A stretch of 64,000 nt of DNA from Phytohabitans flavus. Its GTDB lineage: Bacteria > Actinomycetota > Actinomycetes > Mycobacteriales > Micromonosporaceae. The notes beneath the pieces were generated by a model, which searched no databases, was not told the origin of the DNA, and saw only the letters and a list, made by a program, of their open reading frames with translations. Position numbers and translations under genes: made by a program. Positions 55,957-64,000 of the stretch are shown in pieces. The stretch spans positions 1,472,001-1,536,000 of the forward strand of contig NZ_AP022870.1 in assembly GCF_011764545.1 (NCBI RefSeq), in the 5' to 3' direction. How positions within the stretch are numbered: position 1 is the stretch's first letter; every line of letters starts with the position of its first letter.

Positions 55957-58900
55957 CCGCCACGGTCGCCGGACCGCTAGCGCCCGGGACTATCGCGCCG
56001 ACCGAGCGCACGGTCGACGAAAAGTACCTTGTCTCTCAGGGGCGCATTTTTCTCACCGGCGTACAGGCGCTCGCCCGCGTCGTACTCGACCAGATGCGGG
56101 CGGACCGGCGCGCAGGGCTGCACACCGCCGCGCTGGTCTCCGGCTACCAGGGGTCGCCGATCGCCGCATTCGGGCAACATCTCGACGCCGCGGTACGGCT
56201 GGAACCCGGGCTGCCGGTGGTGCACCAGCCGGGTCAGAACGAGGAACTGGGCGCCACCGCCGTGTGGGGCAGCCAGCTCGTCGGGACGTTACCCAGGCCG
56301 CGCTACCAGGGCGTGCTGGGCGTCTGGTACGGCAAGGCACCCGGGGTGGACCGCGCCGCCGACGCACTCCGCCACGGCAACGCCTGCGGCGCCGACCCGA
56401 CCGGCGGGCTGCTCGCACTGTGCGGCGACGACCCGCAGTGCAAGTCCTCGACACTGCCCTCCGCGAGCGAGAGCATGCTCGCCACCCTGGGCATGCCCGT
56501 GCTGTACCCAGCCAACGTCCAGGAGATCCTCGACTTCGGCCTCCACGCCATCGCCGAATCGCGCGCCAGCGGACTGTGGGTCGCCCTGAAACTGGTCGCC
56601 AACGTCGCGGACTCGAACGGCACCGCGGACGTCGCGCCATACCGCATCCGACCGATACTGCCGGTTGTCGAGTACGCCGGCAGACCGTACCGGCACACAC
56701 CCTCCGGCGTCCTGCTCGCTCCCGCGTCACTGGAGATCGAGGCGACGATGCGCGGCCCGCGCCTGGCCACCGCGAAGGCGTACGCGCGGGAGAACCACCT
56801 CGACCGGGTTACCGGAGCCACCGCCGACGCATGGTTCGGCGTCGCCACGGCGGGGGCGACGTACTTCGATGTCCTGGAAGCGTTGCGCCGTCTGGGACTG
56901 CCCGAGCCGGAACTGGAGCGGCGCGGGATCCGGCTGCTCAAACTGGCCCAGATCTGGCCGCTCGACGACGAGGTCGTCACCCGGTTCGCCCACGGGCTCG
57001 AAGAGATTTTGGTCGTCGAGGAGAAAACGGCGTTCGTCGAGACAGGTATCAAGAACGCGCTGTACCCGGTCGCGCGGCACCCGCTGGTGACCGGAAAGCA
57101 CGACGAGCGGGGCGCGCCGCTCATCCCCAACGCTGGAACGCTCGACGTCGACCTGATCGCGGCCGCGCTCGCCAGGCGGCTACACCGGCTCGGCGTCCAG
57201 CCCACCCGGCCGCGGCCGGCTCCGCTGACTCTGCTGCCCGCCGCACCACGCCGCACGGCGGCGTACTGCTCGGGCTGCCCACACAGCCAGTCCACCGCGG
57301 CACCGGACGGAGCGGTCGTCGGCGTCGGCATCGGGTGCCACACGATGGTGATTCTCAACCCGAGCGGTCGCGGCGAACTCGCCGGGCTCACCCAGATGGG
57401 TGGCGAGGGCGCACAGTGGATCGGCCAGGCGCCGTTCACCGACACCCCGCACATCTTCCAGAACCTCGGTGACGGCACGTATGTCCACTCTGGATCGCTC
57501 GCCATCCGTGCGGCCGTCGCCGCTGGCGTCAACATCACCTTCAAGCTGCTACTCAACGGCGCCGTAGCGATGACCGGCGGGCAGAGCCTGCAGCCCGCAC
57601 TCGGGATGTCCGGACTGTCACGGCAGCTGGAGTCCGAGGGAGTGCGCCAGGTCATCATCACCACGGACGAGCCCCGTAAGTACGACAGGGTACCGCTGTC
57701 GTCCACCACCACGGTCCGCGATCGCGCCGACCTCCTCGCCGCGCAGCGGGAGTTGGCGGCCGTACCAGGAGTCACCGTCCTCGTACACGACCAGCAGTGC
57801 GCGGCCGAAAAACGCCGCATGCGCAAGCGCGGCCGGTTACCCACCCCAACCCGGCGGGTGCTCATCAACCCCCGGGTATGCGAAGGCTGCGGCGACTGCG
57901 GCCGCAAGTCCGGCTGCCTGTCGGTGCGGCCGGTCGAGACCGAGTACGGCCGCAAGACGGCCATTCACCAGTCGTCATGCAACCACGACCACACCTGCGT
58001 CAAAGGCGATTGCCCGTCGTTCGTGTCCGTGTGGCCCGATTCCCAGCGGCGCCCGACCGCTGTCCCGCCGCCGACCGACCTGCCTGCCCCGGCGACACAC
58101 GTCGCCGGGGACGCCACGGTCCGCCTGATTGGAGTCGGCGGCACCGGACTCGTCACCGTCGCCCAGATCCTCGGCATGGCGGCATTCCTCGACGGAAGGC
58201 ACGTGCGCGGACTCGACCAGACCGGGCTGGCCCAGAAGGGTGGGCCGGTCGTATCCGACGTGCGCATCTTCGCGCAGCCACCGGCACACGCCAACCGTGC
58301 CGCCAGCGCGACCGCCGACGTCTACCTCGGGCTCGATCTGCTCGGTGCCGCCAACCCGCAGAACCTGGCCACCGCTCGGCCGGGCAGCACGGTCGCGGTC
58401 GTGTCCACCAGCCAGATCCCCACCGTGTCGATGGTGCTCGACCCAGTACAGCAGTTCGGCGACGCCGCCCAGTACCGAACCGTCATCGATTCGCGGACGA
58501 GGCCCGAACACAACGTGTACCTGGACGCACAAGACATCGCCGAGCGGCTGTGTGGCGACGCCATTGCCGCCAACACGGTCATGCTCGGTGCGGCCTGGCA
58601 ACACGGCGCGCTCCCCGTCTCGCTGCGCTCTCTGGAGCAGGCGATCCGGATGAACGGCGTGGAGGTCGAGCGCACCCTGGCCGCCTTCCGGTGGGGCAGG
58701 TGCGCCGTGGCGTTCCCGGACACGGTAGGCCGGCGGCGGGCAGCATCCGGTACACCAGTCTCCGCCGACGCGGTACCGGCGGTGGCGCGTGCGTTCGGTT
58801 CCCGCCTGACCGCCGGCGGTGCCCTCGACCGGTTGCTCACCTCGCGCGCCGGAGACCTCATCGCATACCAGGACGACCGGTACGCGGCGCAGTACCTCGC

Positions 58901-59462
58901 GTTCGTCGCGCACGTGTACGACCGGGAACAGGCTGTCGTGCCGGGCGTCACCGACGTGACCACCGCGGCGGCCCGCAACCTCTACAAGCTGATGGCGTAC
59001 AAGGACGAGTACGAGGTCGCCCGGCTCAGCCTCGATCCGGACTTCGTCGAGCAGGTGCGAGGCGAGTTCGGTCGGCGCGCCCGCGTGGCCTTCCACCTAC
59101 AGCCGCCGATTCTTCGTGTGCTCGGGCTGCGCCGCAAGATCACCCTTGGACCGTGGTTCCGCCCGGTCCTACGCATGCTGGTGGCGATGCGCAGGCTGCG
59201 CGGCACCCGGTTCGACATGTTCGGGCGCACGGAGGTGCGGCGGCTCGAGCGGCAGTTGGTGGTCAGGTACCGCGAGTCGGTCCTGTACGCGCTGGACCGG
59301 CTGCGCCCCGACAACCACTCCCTGGTAGTCGACCTGGCCGAAGCGCCCGACCTGGTCCGCGGGTACGAGCAGCTCAAGCTGGCCAGTACCGCGGAGTACC
59401 GGGACCGCGTCCAACGGCTGTTGGCGCAACTGGAGAAGACCAGCGAACACCGAGGTGGCTAG
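55953..59462 (+). CDS. Indolepyruvate-type 2-oxoacid:ferredoxin oxidoreductase, fused form
   Basis: 1169 residues, the large fused aerobic type. The N-terminal half (LVSQGRIFLTGVQALARVVLDQM, VSGYQGSPI) and the thiamine-diphosphate domain (about 440-600, GIGCHTM, MGGEGAQW, LGDGTYVHSG) convert a 2-oxoacid to acyl-CoA. About 630-690 has two Cys groups for iron-sulfur centres (VCEGCGDCGRKSGC, CNHDHTCVKGDC). The gamma domain (about 715-890) has GVGGTGLVTVAQI and DQTGLAQKGGPV. A C-terminal family-specific tail follows. GTG start at 55953 overlaps the mutase stop (GTGA). TTA codons at 56289 and 57837. Next to a mutase it may supply a branched or aryl acyl-CoA from an amino-acid-derived 2-oxoacid; the substrate cannot be read from sequence. 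Confidence 0.92.
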   Translation: MTATVAGPLAPGTIAPTERTVDEKYLVSQGRIFLTGVQALARVVLDQMRADRRAGLHTAALVSGYQGSPIAAFGQHLDAAVRLEPGLPVVHQPGQNEELGATAVWGSQLVGTLPRPRYQGVLGVWYGKAPGVDRAADALRHGNACGADPTGGLLALCGDDPQCKSSTLPSASESMLATLGMPVLYPANVQEILDFGLHAIAESRASGLWVALKLVANVADSNGTADVAPYRIRPILPVVEYAGRPYRHTPSGVLLAPASLEIEATMRGPRLATAKAYARENHLDRVTGATADAWFGVATAGATYFDVLEALRRLGLPEPELERRGIRLLKLAQIWPLDDEVVTRFAHGLEEILVVEEKTAFVETGIKNALYPVARHPLVTGKHDERGAPLIPNAGTLDVDLIAAALARRLHRLGVQPTRPRPAPLTLLPAAPRRTAAYCSGCPHSQSTAAPDGAVVGVGIGCHTMVILNPSGRGELAGLTQMGGEGAQWIGQAPFTDTPHIFQNLGDGTYVHSGSLAIRAAVAAGVNITFKLLLNGAVAMTGGQSLQPALGMSGLSRQLESEGVRQVIITTDEPRKYDRVPLSSTTTVRDRADLLAAQRELAAVPGVTVLVHDQQCAAEKRRMRKRGRLPTPTRRVLINPRVCEGCGDCGRKSGCLSVRPVETEYGRKTAIHQSSCNHDHTCVKGDCPSFVSVWPDSQRRPTAVPPPTDLPAPATHVAGDATVRLIGVGGTGLVTVAQILGMAAFLDGRHVRGLDQTGLAQKGGPVVSDVRIFAQPPAHANRAASATADVYLGLDLLGAANPQNLATARPGSTVAVVSTSQIPTVSMVLDPVQQFGDAAQYRTVIDSRTRPEHNVYLDAQDIAERLCGDAIAANTVMLGAAWQHGALPVSLRSLEQAIRMNGVEVERTLAAFRWGRCAVAFPDTVGRRRAASGTPVSADAVPAVARAFGSRLTAGGALDRLLTSRAGDLIAYQDDRYAAQYLAFVAHVYDREQAVVPGVTDVTTAAARNLYKLMAYKDEYEVARLSLDPDFVEQVRGEFGRRARVAFHLQPPILRVLGLRRKITLGPWFRPVLRMLVAMRRLRGTRFDMFGRTEVRRLERQLVVRYRESVLYALDRLRPDNHSLVVDLAEAPDLVRGYEQLKLASTAEYRDRVQRLLAQLEKTSEHRGG

Positions 59463-59520
59463 GTGAGTCGCGGCGCGGCAACCGATCGCGCTATCCCATA
59501 GCGACCAGCGAGGAGACGCC

Positions 59521-60848
59521 GTGCCCGTCGCCCCGATCCCCGCACACGAGCTGCTCATCTTCCTGCTACAGGTCGGCCTTCTTCTGCTGCTCGCCTCCTC
59601 GTTCGGGCGGCTGGCCACCCGCCTCGGGATGCCCGCGGTCGTCGGAGAGCTGTCCGTCGGCGTACTGCTGGGCCCTCGGTCCTCGCCCACCTGGCGCCGG
59701 CCTTGTCGACCTGGCTGTTTCCGCCGCACGTCGAGCAGTTCCACCTGCTCGACGCGGTCGGCCAGATCGGCGTGCTGCTGCTGGTCGGCATCACGGGCAT
59801 CCACATGGACATGGGCATGGTTCGCCGCCGCGGCGTGGCCGCGGCCGGGATCAGCGTCGGCGGTCTTGTGGTACCGCTCGGCTCCGGTATCGCCGTTGGC
59901 CTCGCGCTCAGCGGCTCGCTGATGCCCGCGGACACCGATCCCGTGGTGTTCGCGCTGTTCATGGGCGTCGCGATGTGCGTCAGCGCGATCCCGGTGATCG
60001 CGAAGATCCTGATGGACATGCGGATGGTGCACCGCAACATCGGCCAGCTCGTCCTTACCGCGGGAATGGTGGACGACGCCATCGGCTGGGTGCTGCTCTC
60101 GATCGTGTCCGCGCTGGCCACCACCGGCCTGCACACGGGCAACGTGGTGACCTCGGTGGCGAGCCTGTTCGCCGTTGTCGCGGTCGCGTTGACCGTCGGC
60201 CGGCCGCTGGCGCGCGCCGGATTCCGGCTCGCCGCACGCTCGCAGGATTCCGGGCCGACGGTCGCGATGGCCACCACCATGATCCTTCTGGGTGCCATCG
60301 CAACGCACGCGCTCGGCCTGGAGGCGGTCTTCGGCGCGTTCGTCTGCGGCATCCTGATCGGCTCCGCCATCGGGCCCGGCAACGCCCGGCTTGCATCGCT
60401 GCGTACCGTGGTGCTCTCCGTCCTCGCGCCGATCTTCTTCGCCACGGCGGGGCTGCGGATGGACCTGACCGCGCTGAGCAGCCCGGATGTCCTCGTAGCG
60501 GGGCTGCTCATCCTGGCTGTCGCGATCCTGGGCAAATTCGCCGGAGCGTACCTGGGCGCCCGGATCAGCCGCCTCAACCACTGGGAAGGGCTGGCACTCG
60601 GTGCCGGGCTCAACGCGCGCGGCGTCATCGAGGTGATCGTGGCCATGGTCGGCCTACGGCTGGGCATCCTGTCGGTACAGGCGTACACGATCGTGGTCCT
60701 GGTCGCCATCGTCACCTCACTGATGGCCCCGCCGATCCTGCGCCTGACGATGGCCCGCATCGAGCAGACCGCGGAGGAGGAGCTCCGGGAGAACAGTTAC
60801 CTCCCGGACGCCGCCCCCGCTCATGCGCCGACGCGGGCCCGACCGTGA
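59521..60848 (+). CDS. CPA2-family cation/proton antiporter (frameshift)
   Basis: Repaired length is 442 residues. A hydrophobic protein with about a dozen membrane segments, starting HELLIFLLQVGLLLLLASSF. The core ion-site signature is MVDDAIGW (paired Asp), and LNARGVIEVIV near the C-terminus is also conserved in KefB/NapA-like antiporters. There is no C-terminal TrkA-N domain. GTG at 59521 follows GAGGAG. One C is missing in the run 59673-59675; repair gives LLGPSVLAHL and an uninterrupted protein. It could serve ion homeostasis or, by analogy with antiporters in other clusters, self-protection; neither can be told from sequence. The stop overlaps the next start (GTGA). Confidence 0.88.
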
Positions 60849-61515
60849 CCACGATCTCAGCTGGCTGTACCACACGGCGCGCGACCTTCGCCTGCGCCGA
60901 GCGCCAGGTGCTGTGCGACAAGCTGGATGACCTGGGGCCGGCGGCGCCAACCCTGTGCGCCGGGTGGACCGCCGCCGACCTGGCCGCCCACCTGGTGCTG
61001 CGCGAGCGGCGCCCGGAGGCCTCCGTTGGCATCCTGGCAAAGCGGCTCGGCGGCTACACCGAGGCGGTGCGGCGCCGCATCCTGGCCGAACACGAATACC
61101 CGCGCCTCGTCGACCTGGTGCGCACTGCGCCGCCGCGCTGGGCGCCGCACCGGTTCATCCCCTGGCTGGACGCGGCGATGAACACGGTGGAGTTCTTCGT
61201 CCACCACGAGGACCTGCGCCGGGCACAGCCCGGGTGGATGCCCCGGCCGATCACCTCCGAGTACGAGGCGGAGCTGTGGGGGCGGCTGTCGGGGGAGCCG
61301 GGTTGCTGATGCGGTCCGCCCCGGTGACCGTGGTTCTGGCCAGTCCAGCGGGAAGGGTGCGGGCCGGCCCGGTTGCCGGCGAGAGCGTCACCGTACACGG
61401 CATGCCGTCCGAGCTGCTGATGTTCGCGTGCGGGCGCCAGGGCCAAGCCGAGGTCCGGTACGAGGGCCCGGAGTGGGCCACGGCGGCCCTGCAGGTAGCC
61501 CCGTTCGGCGTCTGA
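60845..61515 (+). CDS. DinB/maleylpyruvate-isomerase-like protein (TIGR03085-like, frameshift)
   Basis: Repaired length is 223 residues. The N-terminal helical bundle has CAERQVLCDKLDDLGP, LCAGWTAADLAAHL and, after a long middle helix, MNTVEFFVHHEDLRR, the arrangement of actinobacterial DinB-like metal-binding proteins related to mycothiol-dependent maleylpyruvate isomerase. The C-terminal part (VTVHGMPSELLMFACGRQG) is the small domain often found in this family. One G is missing in 61291-61295; without repair the protein stops at 61309. GTG at 60845 overlaps the antiporter stop. The function in this cluster is unknown; mycothiol-linked detoxification is a guess from the family. Confidence 0.75.
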
Positions 61516-61519
61516 ACGG

Positions 61520-61537
61520 CCTCGGGCTGGCCCGAGG
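61520..61537. terminator. Hairpin between convergent genes
   Basis: CCTCGGG, loop CTGG, CCCGAGG: a perfect 7-bp GC stem in the 41-base gap between convergent stop codons. It has no T tract on either side, as is common for actinomycete terminators. Could end transcription from both directions. Confidence 0.5.
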
Positions 61538-61556
61538 GCGGCGTGGCACAGCGCCT

Positions 61557-64000
61557 TCAAGCAAGCGCCTTCAGGTCGGCGGGCAGGTCGGATCGGCGGG
61601 TCACGTCGAGCTTGCGGTACGCCCGAGTCAGGTGCTGCTCCACGGTACTCACCGTGATCCACAACTTCTCGGCGATCTCGCGGTTGCTGTAGCCCAGCGC
61701 CGCGAGTACGGCCACCCGCCGCTCGGCTTCGCTGAGCGTGGCCGCGTTCCCCGCCACGTCAGGCGGGGCGGCCTCCTGCGCGCTGAGAGTCGCCGACGTC
61801 GCCGGTGATGCCCCGTCGAACTCCGGCATCACCACCCTGGCGCGCCGGGCGATCGTGGCCGCGCGGCGATATTCGCCGAGCGCGCGGTATGCGCCTGCGA
61901 GGTCGTTCAGGGCCGCGGCCATCTCGTACCGGTCGCCACCGGCCTGCGACAGGTCGGTCGCGCGGTGCAGCAGGACCGGGCGCTGGTACGGCTCGCGGGT
62001 CGCGGCGAGCAGGCGCAGGGCCCGGCCCTCGGCACGGGGCGACATCGGACCGCAGCGTGCCAGCTGGGCCTCGGCCAGGGGCCGCGCCTCCTCCGGCCGC
62101 CCCATCCGCAGGTACGCCTCGGCGGCGTCGGCGCGCCACGGCAGGAACGCGGGCGTGTCCATCCGCCATTTGCCCATGAGCTCGCCGCAGAGCCGGAAGT
62201 CGCGCAGCGCCAGCGCGGGGTTCCCGGTCGCCAGACTGTGCCGTCCTCGGGCGCGCAGGTACTGCAAGCCGAATCTGGTCTCGAACATGGCCTCGGGTAC
62301 CGGCAGCCCGAGCTGTTCGGCGGCCGTCTCGTGCCGCCCCATCGCGTCGCACGCGAGGATCAGCGTGCTCAGTGGTTTGCCGATCGCGACCCCCCACCCG
62401 GCCGGCGGAACGAGCGCCAGGGCGGTACGGGCATGTCGTTCGGCGGACGGCATGTCCCCCTGGCGGACGGCTATCTCGCCGCGGATCCCGGCCAAGCGGG
62501 CACTCCAGCTGGGCGCGCGTTGGGCCTCAACCGCGGCGCTGACCGCCTCGCACCACTCCTGCGCCTGGGCCAGGCAGTCGCCATAGGTGAGCGCGTGCAG
62601 CGTCCACACGACCGCGTCGAACGACGTGTCGTCGGGACGGCAGCCGCGCAGGATCTGGTCAGCGCGTGCGGTGAGGTCGCTTTGGCCGCCTGCGGTCAGG
62701 ACCTCCGAGAGCAGCTTCGCCGCGTCCAGCCGGCGTAGGGCCGCGACCGACGAGTGCACGCCGTTGTCCCGGCCGGCCGGCAGTTCGTGCAGCCGCGGGT
62801 GGACGTCGAGCGGGTGGGTGCAGCGCATCCAGTCGCGCAGCACGGTCAGCTCCTGCGCTGTGCACGACCGCTCGGCCTCTGACCGCAGGATCGTGTCGAG
62901 CACGTCGCGAGCTTGCTCCGAGCGACCGTGCCAAAGCAGCGCGCGTACCAAGGCGACGGCGTGCCCGCCGGTCATGATGCCGCGCTGGGCCGCCTCGGTG
63001 AGCTCGGCGAGCCGGTCGGCGGGTACGGCGGGGTTGAGGCACCACTCCGCGCGAACGAGCTTGATGGTGATCTCGCTGCGGCGCCGCTCGTCGGTACAGC
63101 CGGAGCGCGCCTGGCGCAGGTACGCGATGGCACGGTCTGCCCGGCCTTCGTACAGCGCCCGGGCGGAGGCGTCCTCCAGTACCGCAATGCCCCAGGTGGG
63201 CATGTTTCTGCCGGCCTGGACAAGATGCTCGGCCACGACACCGGTCGGCATGCCGCGCCTGTGCGTGATCTCCGCGGCCGCGCTGTGCATGGCCGTGAGT
63301 TCGTCCGCGCTCATATCGCCAAGCACGGCGCTGCGCGCGGCCTCGGCACGGAAGATTCCGCCAGCGGTGAGTCCTGTGGCCGCGATCGCATGCAGGCCGC
63401 GGGCCAGTTGATCGCTCGGGAGGCCGAGCAGGTCGTCGAGACCGTCCTCGCCCCAAGGACCGCCAGACCGCGGGCCACTTGGACCACCCGTTCGCCGCCG
63501 CGGTGCAAACAGGCCAGGACCGCCCGCCCGTACCGGGCGCCGGCGACGTGTACCGCGACGGACCGGTCGTCCTCGATTGCCCGCAGGCGCTCGCGATAGT
63601 CCTCGGCCAGCGCGGCGACGAGCAGCGGGTTGCCGCCACTGAGTCGAAACCAGGGCAGGTGCAGGCGTTGGCCCGCCTCGTGCCCGACGAGGTCCCACGC
63701 CAAGGTCCGCACGCCCTGCTTCGACAGCGGCTCGAGGTGCACGGTGTGGCAATGCGACTGCCGCGCCAACTCCGCGGCGGTGCCGCCCTCGGCGTACCCG
63801 CTCGGGTCGGTATGGCTAAGTACCAAGACGATGCGGGCGAAGTGCGTCCGACGCGCCATGAAGAGCAGTGCCCATCGGGACTCCGCGTCGGCATGTTCGA
63901 TGTCGTCAATGCTGATCACCAGGGGTTGGGCTGCGGACAACCTCAGCAGGGCGGCGCAAATTACCTCGATCGATGGCAGGTCTACCTGCGCCGCCGGCAC
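61557..64000 (-). CDS. LAL-type LuxR regulator (5' end outside window; frameshift)
   Basis: 814 residues visible after repair; the N-terminus lies beyond the right edge. The visible N-terminal part is the ATPase region (LVISIDDIEHADAESRW, Walker B-like; SGGNPLLVAAL), followed by a long helical, TPR-like middle and a C-terminal LuxR helix-turn-helix (LSEAERRVAVLAALGYSNRE, TVSTVEQHLTRAYRKL). Large ATP-binding LuxR regulators commonly activate polyketide clusters. One G of the coding strand is missing (plus-strand C run 63451-63454), in the ATPase-to-TPR junction, where LAVLGGEDGLDDLLGLP is restored. Convergent with the mutase operon, 41 bases away. Confidence 0.88.

Noticed and set aside
60845..61309. 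A complete DinB-like protein of 154 residues ending at 61309
   Set aside because: The C-terminal domain typical of this family continues without a gap in the next frame to 61515; one missing G in 61291-61295 explains the early stop.
4459..63454. Programmed ribosomal frameshifting as the cause of the frame breaks
   Set aside because: No slippery heptamers with downstream structure recur, sites lie at random within domains, and eighteen such events in eight unrelated genes would be without precedent. Missing bases in G/C runs explain all of them.

Overview
The window is about 70% GC and carries a trans-AT modular polyketide synthase (PKS) gene cluster of an actinomycete. This is judged from base composition, GTG/TTG starts, SARP, LuxR and LAL regulators and in-frame TTA codons. 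I cannot name the genus or the product.

Layout. 1-1557 (minus): two overlapping acyl-CoA dehydrogenase genes, the second cut by the window edge. 1558-1899: divergent promoter region. 1900-47718 (plus): one 46-kb operon of four translationally coupled genes: a trans-acting AT-AT-ER protein and three large PKSs (A 5146-23604, B 23594-36599, C 36596-47718) holding ten KS domains and no complete cis-AT. 47842-48858 (plus): a TrmB/LuxR-like regulator. 48867-53359 (minus): 4'-phosphopantetheinyl transferase, a transthyretin-fold protein and an AfsR-type SARP. 53841-61515 (plus): a coupled run of split B12-dependent acyl-CoA mutase (large and small subunits), a fused indolepyruvate-type 2-oxoacid:ferredoxin oxidoreductase, a CPA2 antiporter and a DinB-like protein. 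61557-64000 (minus): a LAL-type LuxR regulator, cut by the edge.

PKS reading. A: KS1-[AT remnant]-KR-ACP | KS2-DH-KR-ACP | KS3-[dead ACP]-DH-KR-cMT-ACP-ER | KS4-DH. B: ACP | KS5-DH-KR-ACP | KS6-[dead ACP]-ACP | KS7-DH-KR-cMT-ACP. C: KS8-DH-KR-ACP | KS9-[dead ACP]-ACP | KS10-ACP-TE-cMT. The malonyl-type AT would load the ACPs in trans, the PPTase would activate them, and the trans-ER could serve modules lacking an ER. Gene A starts directly with a KS. A plausible but unproven scheme is that the oxidoreductase, mutase and dehydrogenases make an unusual acyl-CoA starter. Modules 9 and 10 lack ketoreductases, so the released end should be a 3,5-dioxo thioester or the alpha-pyrone derived from it.

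Data quality. Eighteen single-base losses, all explicable as one G or C missing from a short G/C run, break eight otherwise continuous genes. Repairing them restores every frame exactly, so they look like homopolymer undercalls. Protein lengths below are for repaired frames. Apart from the intergenic stretches described, no tRNA, rRNA, CRISPR or insertion sequence was seen.
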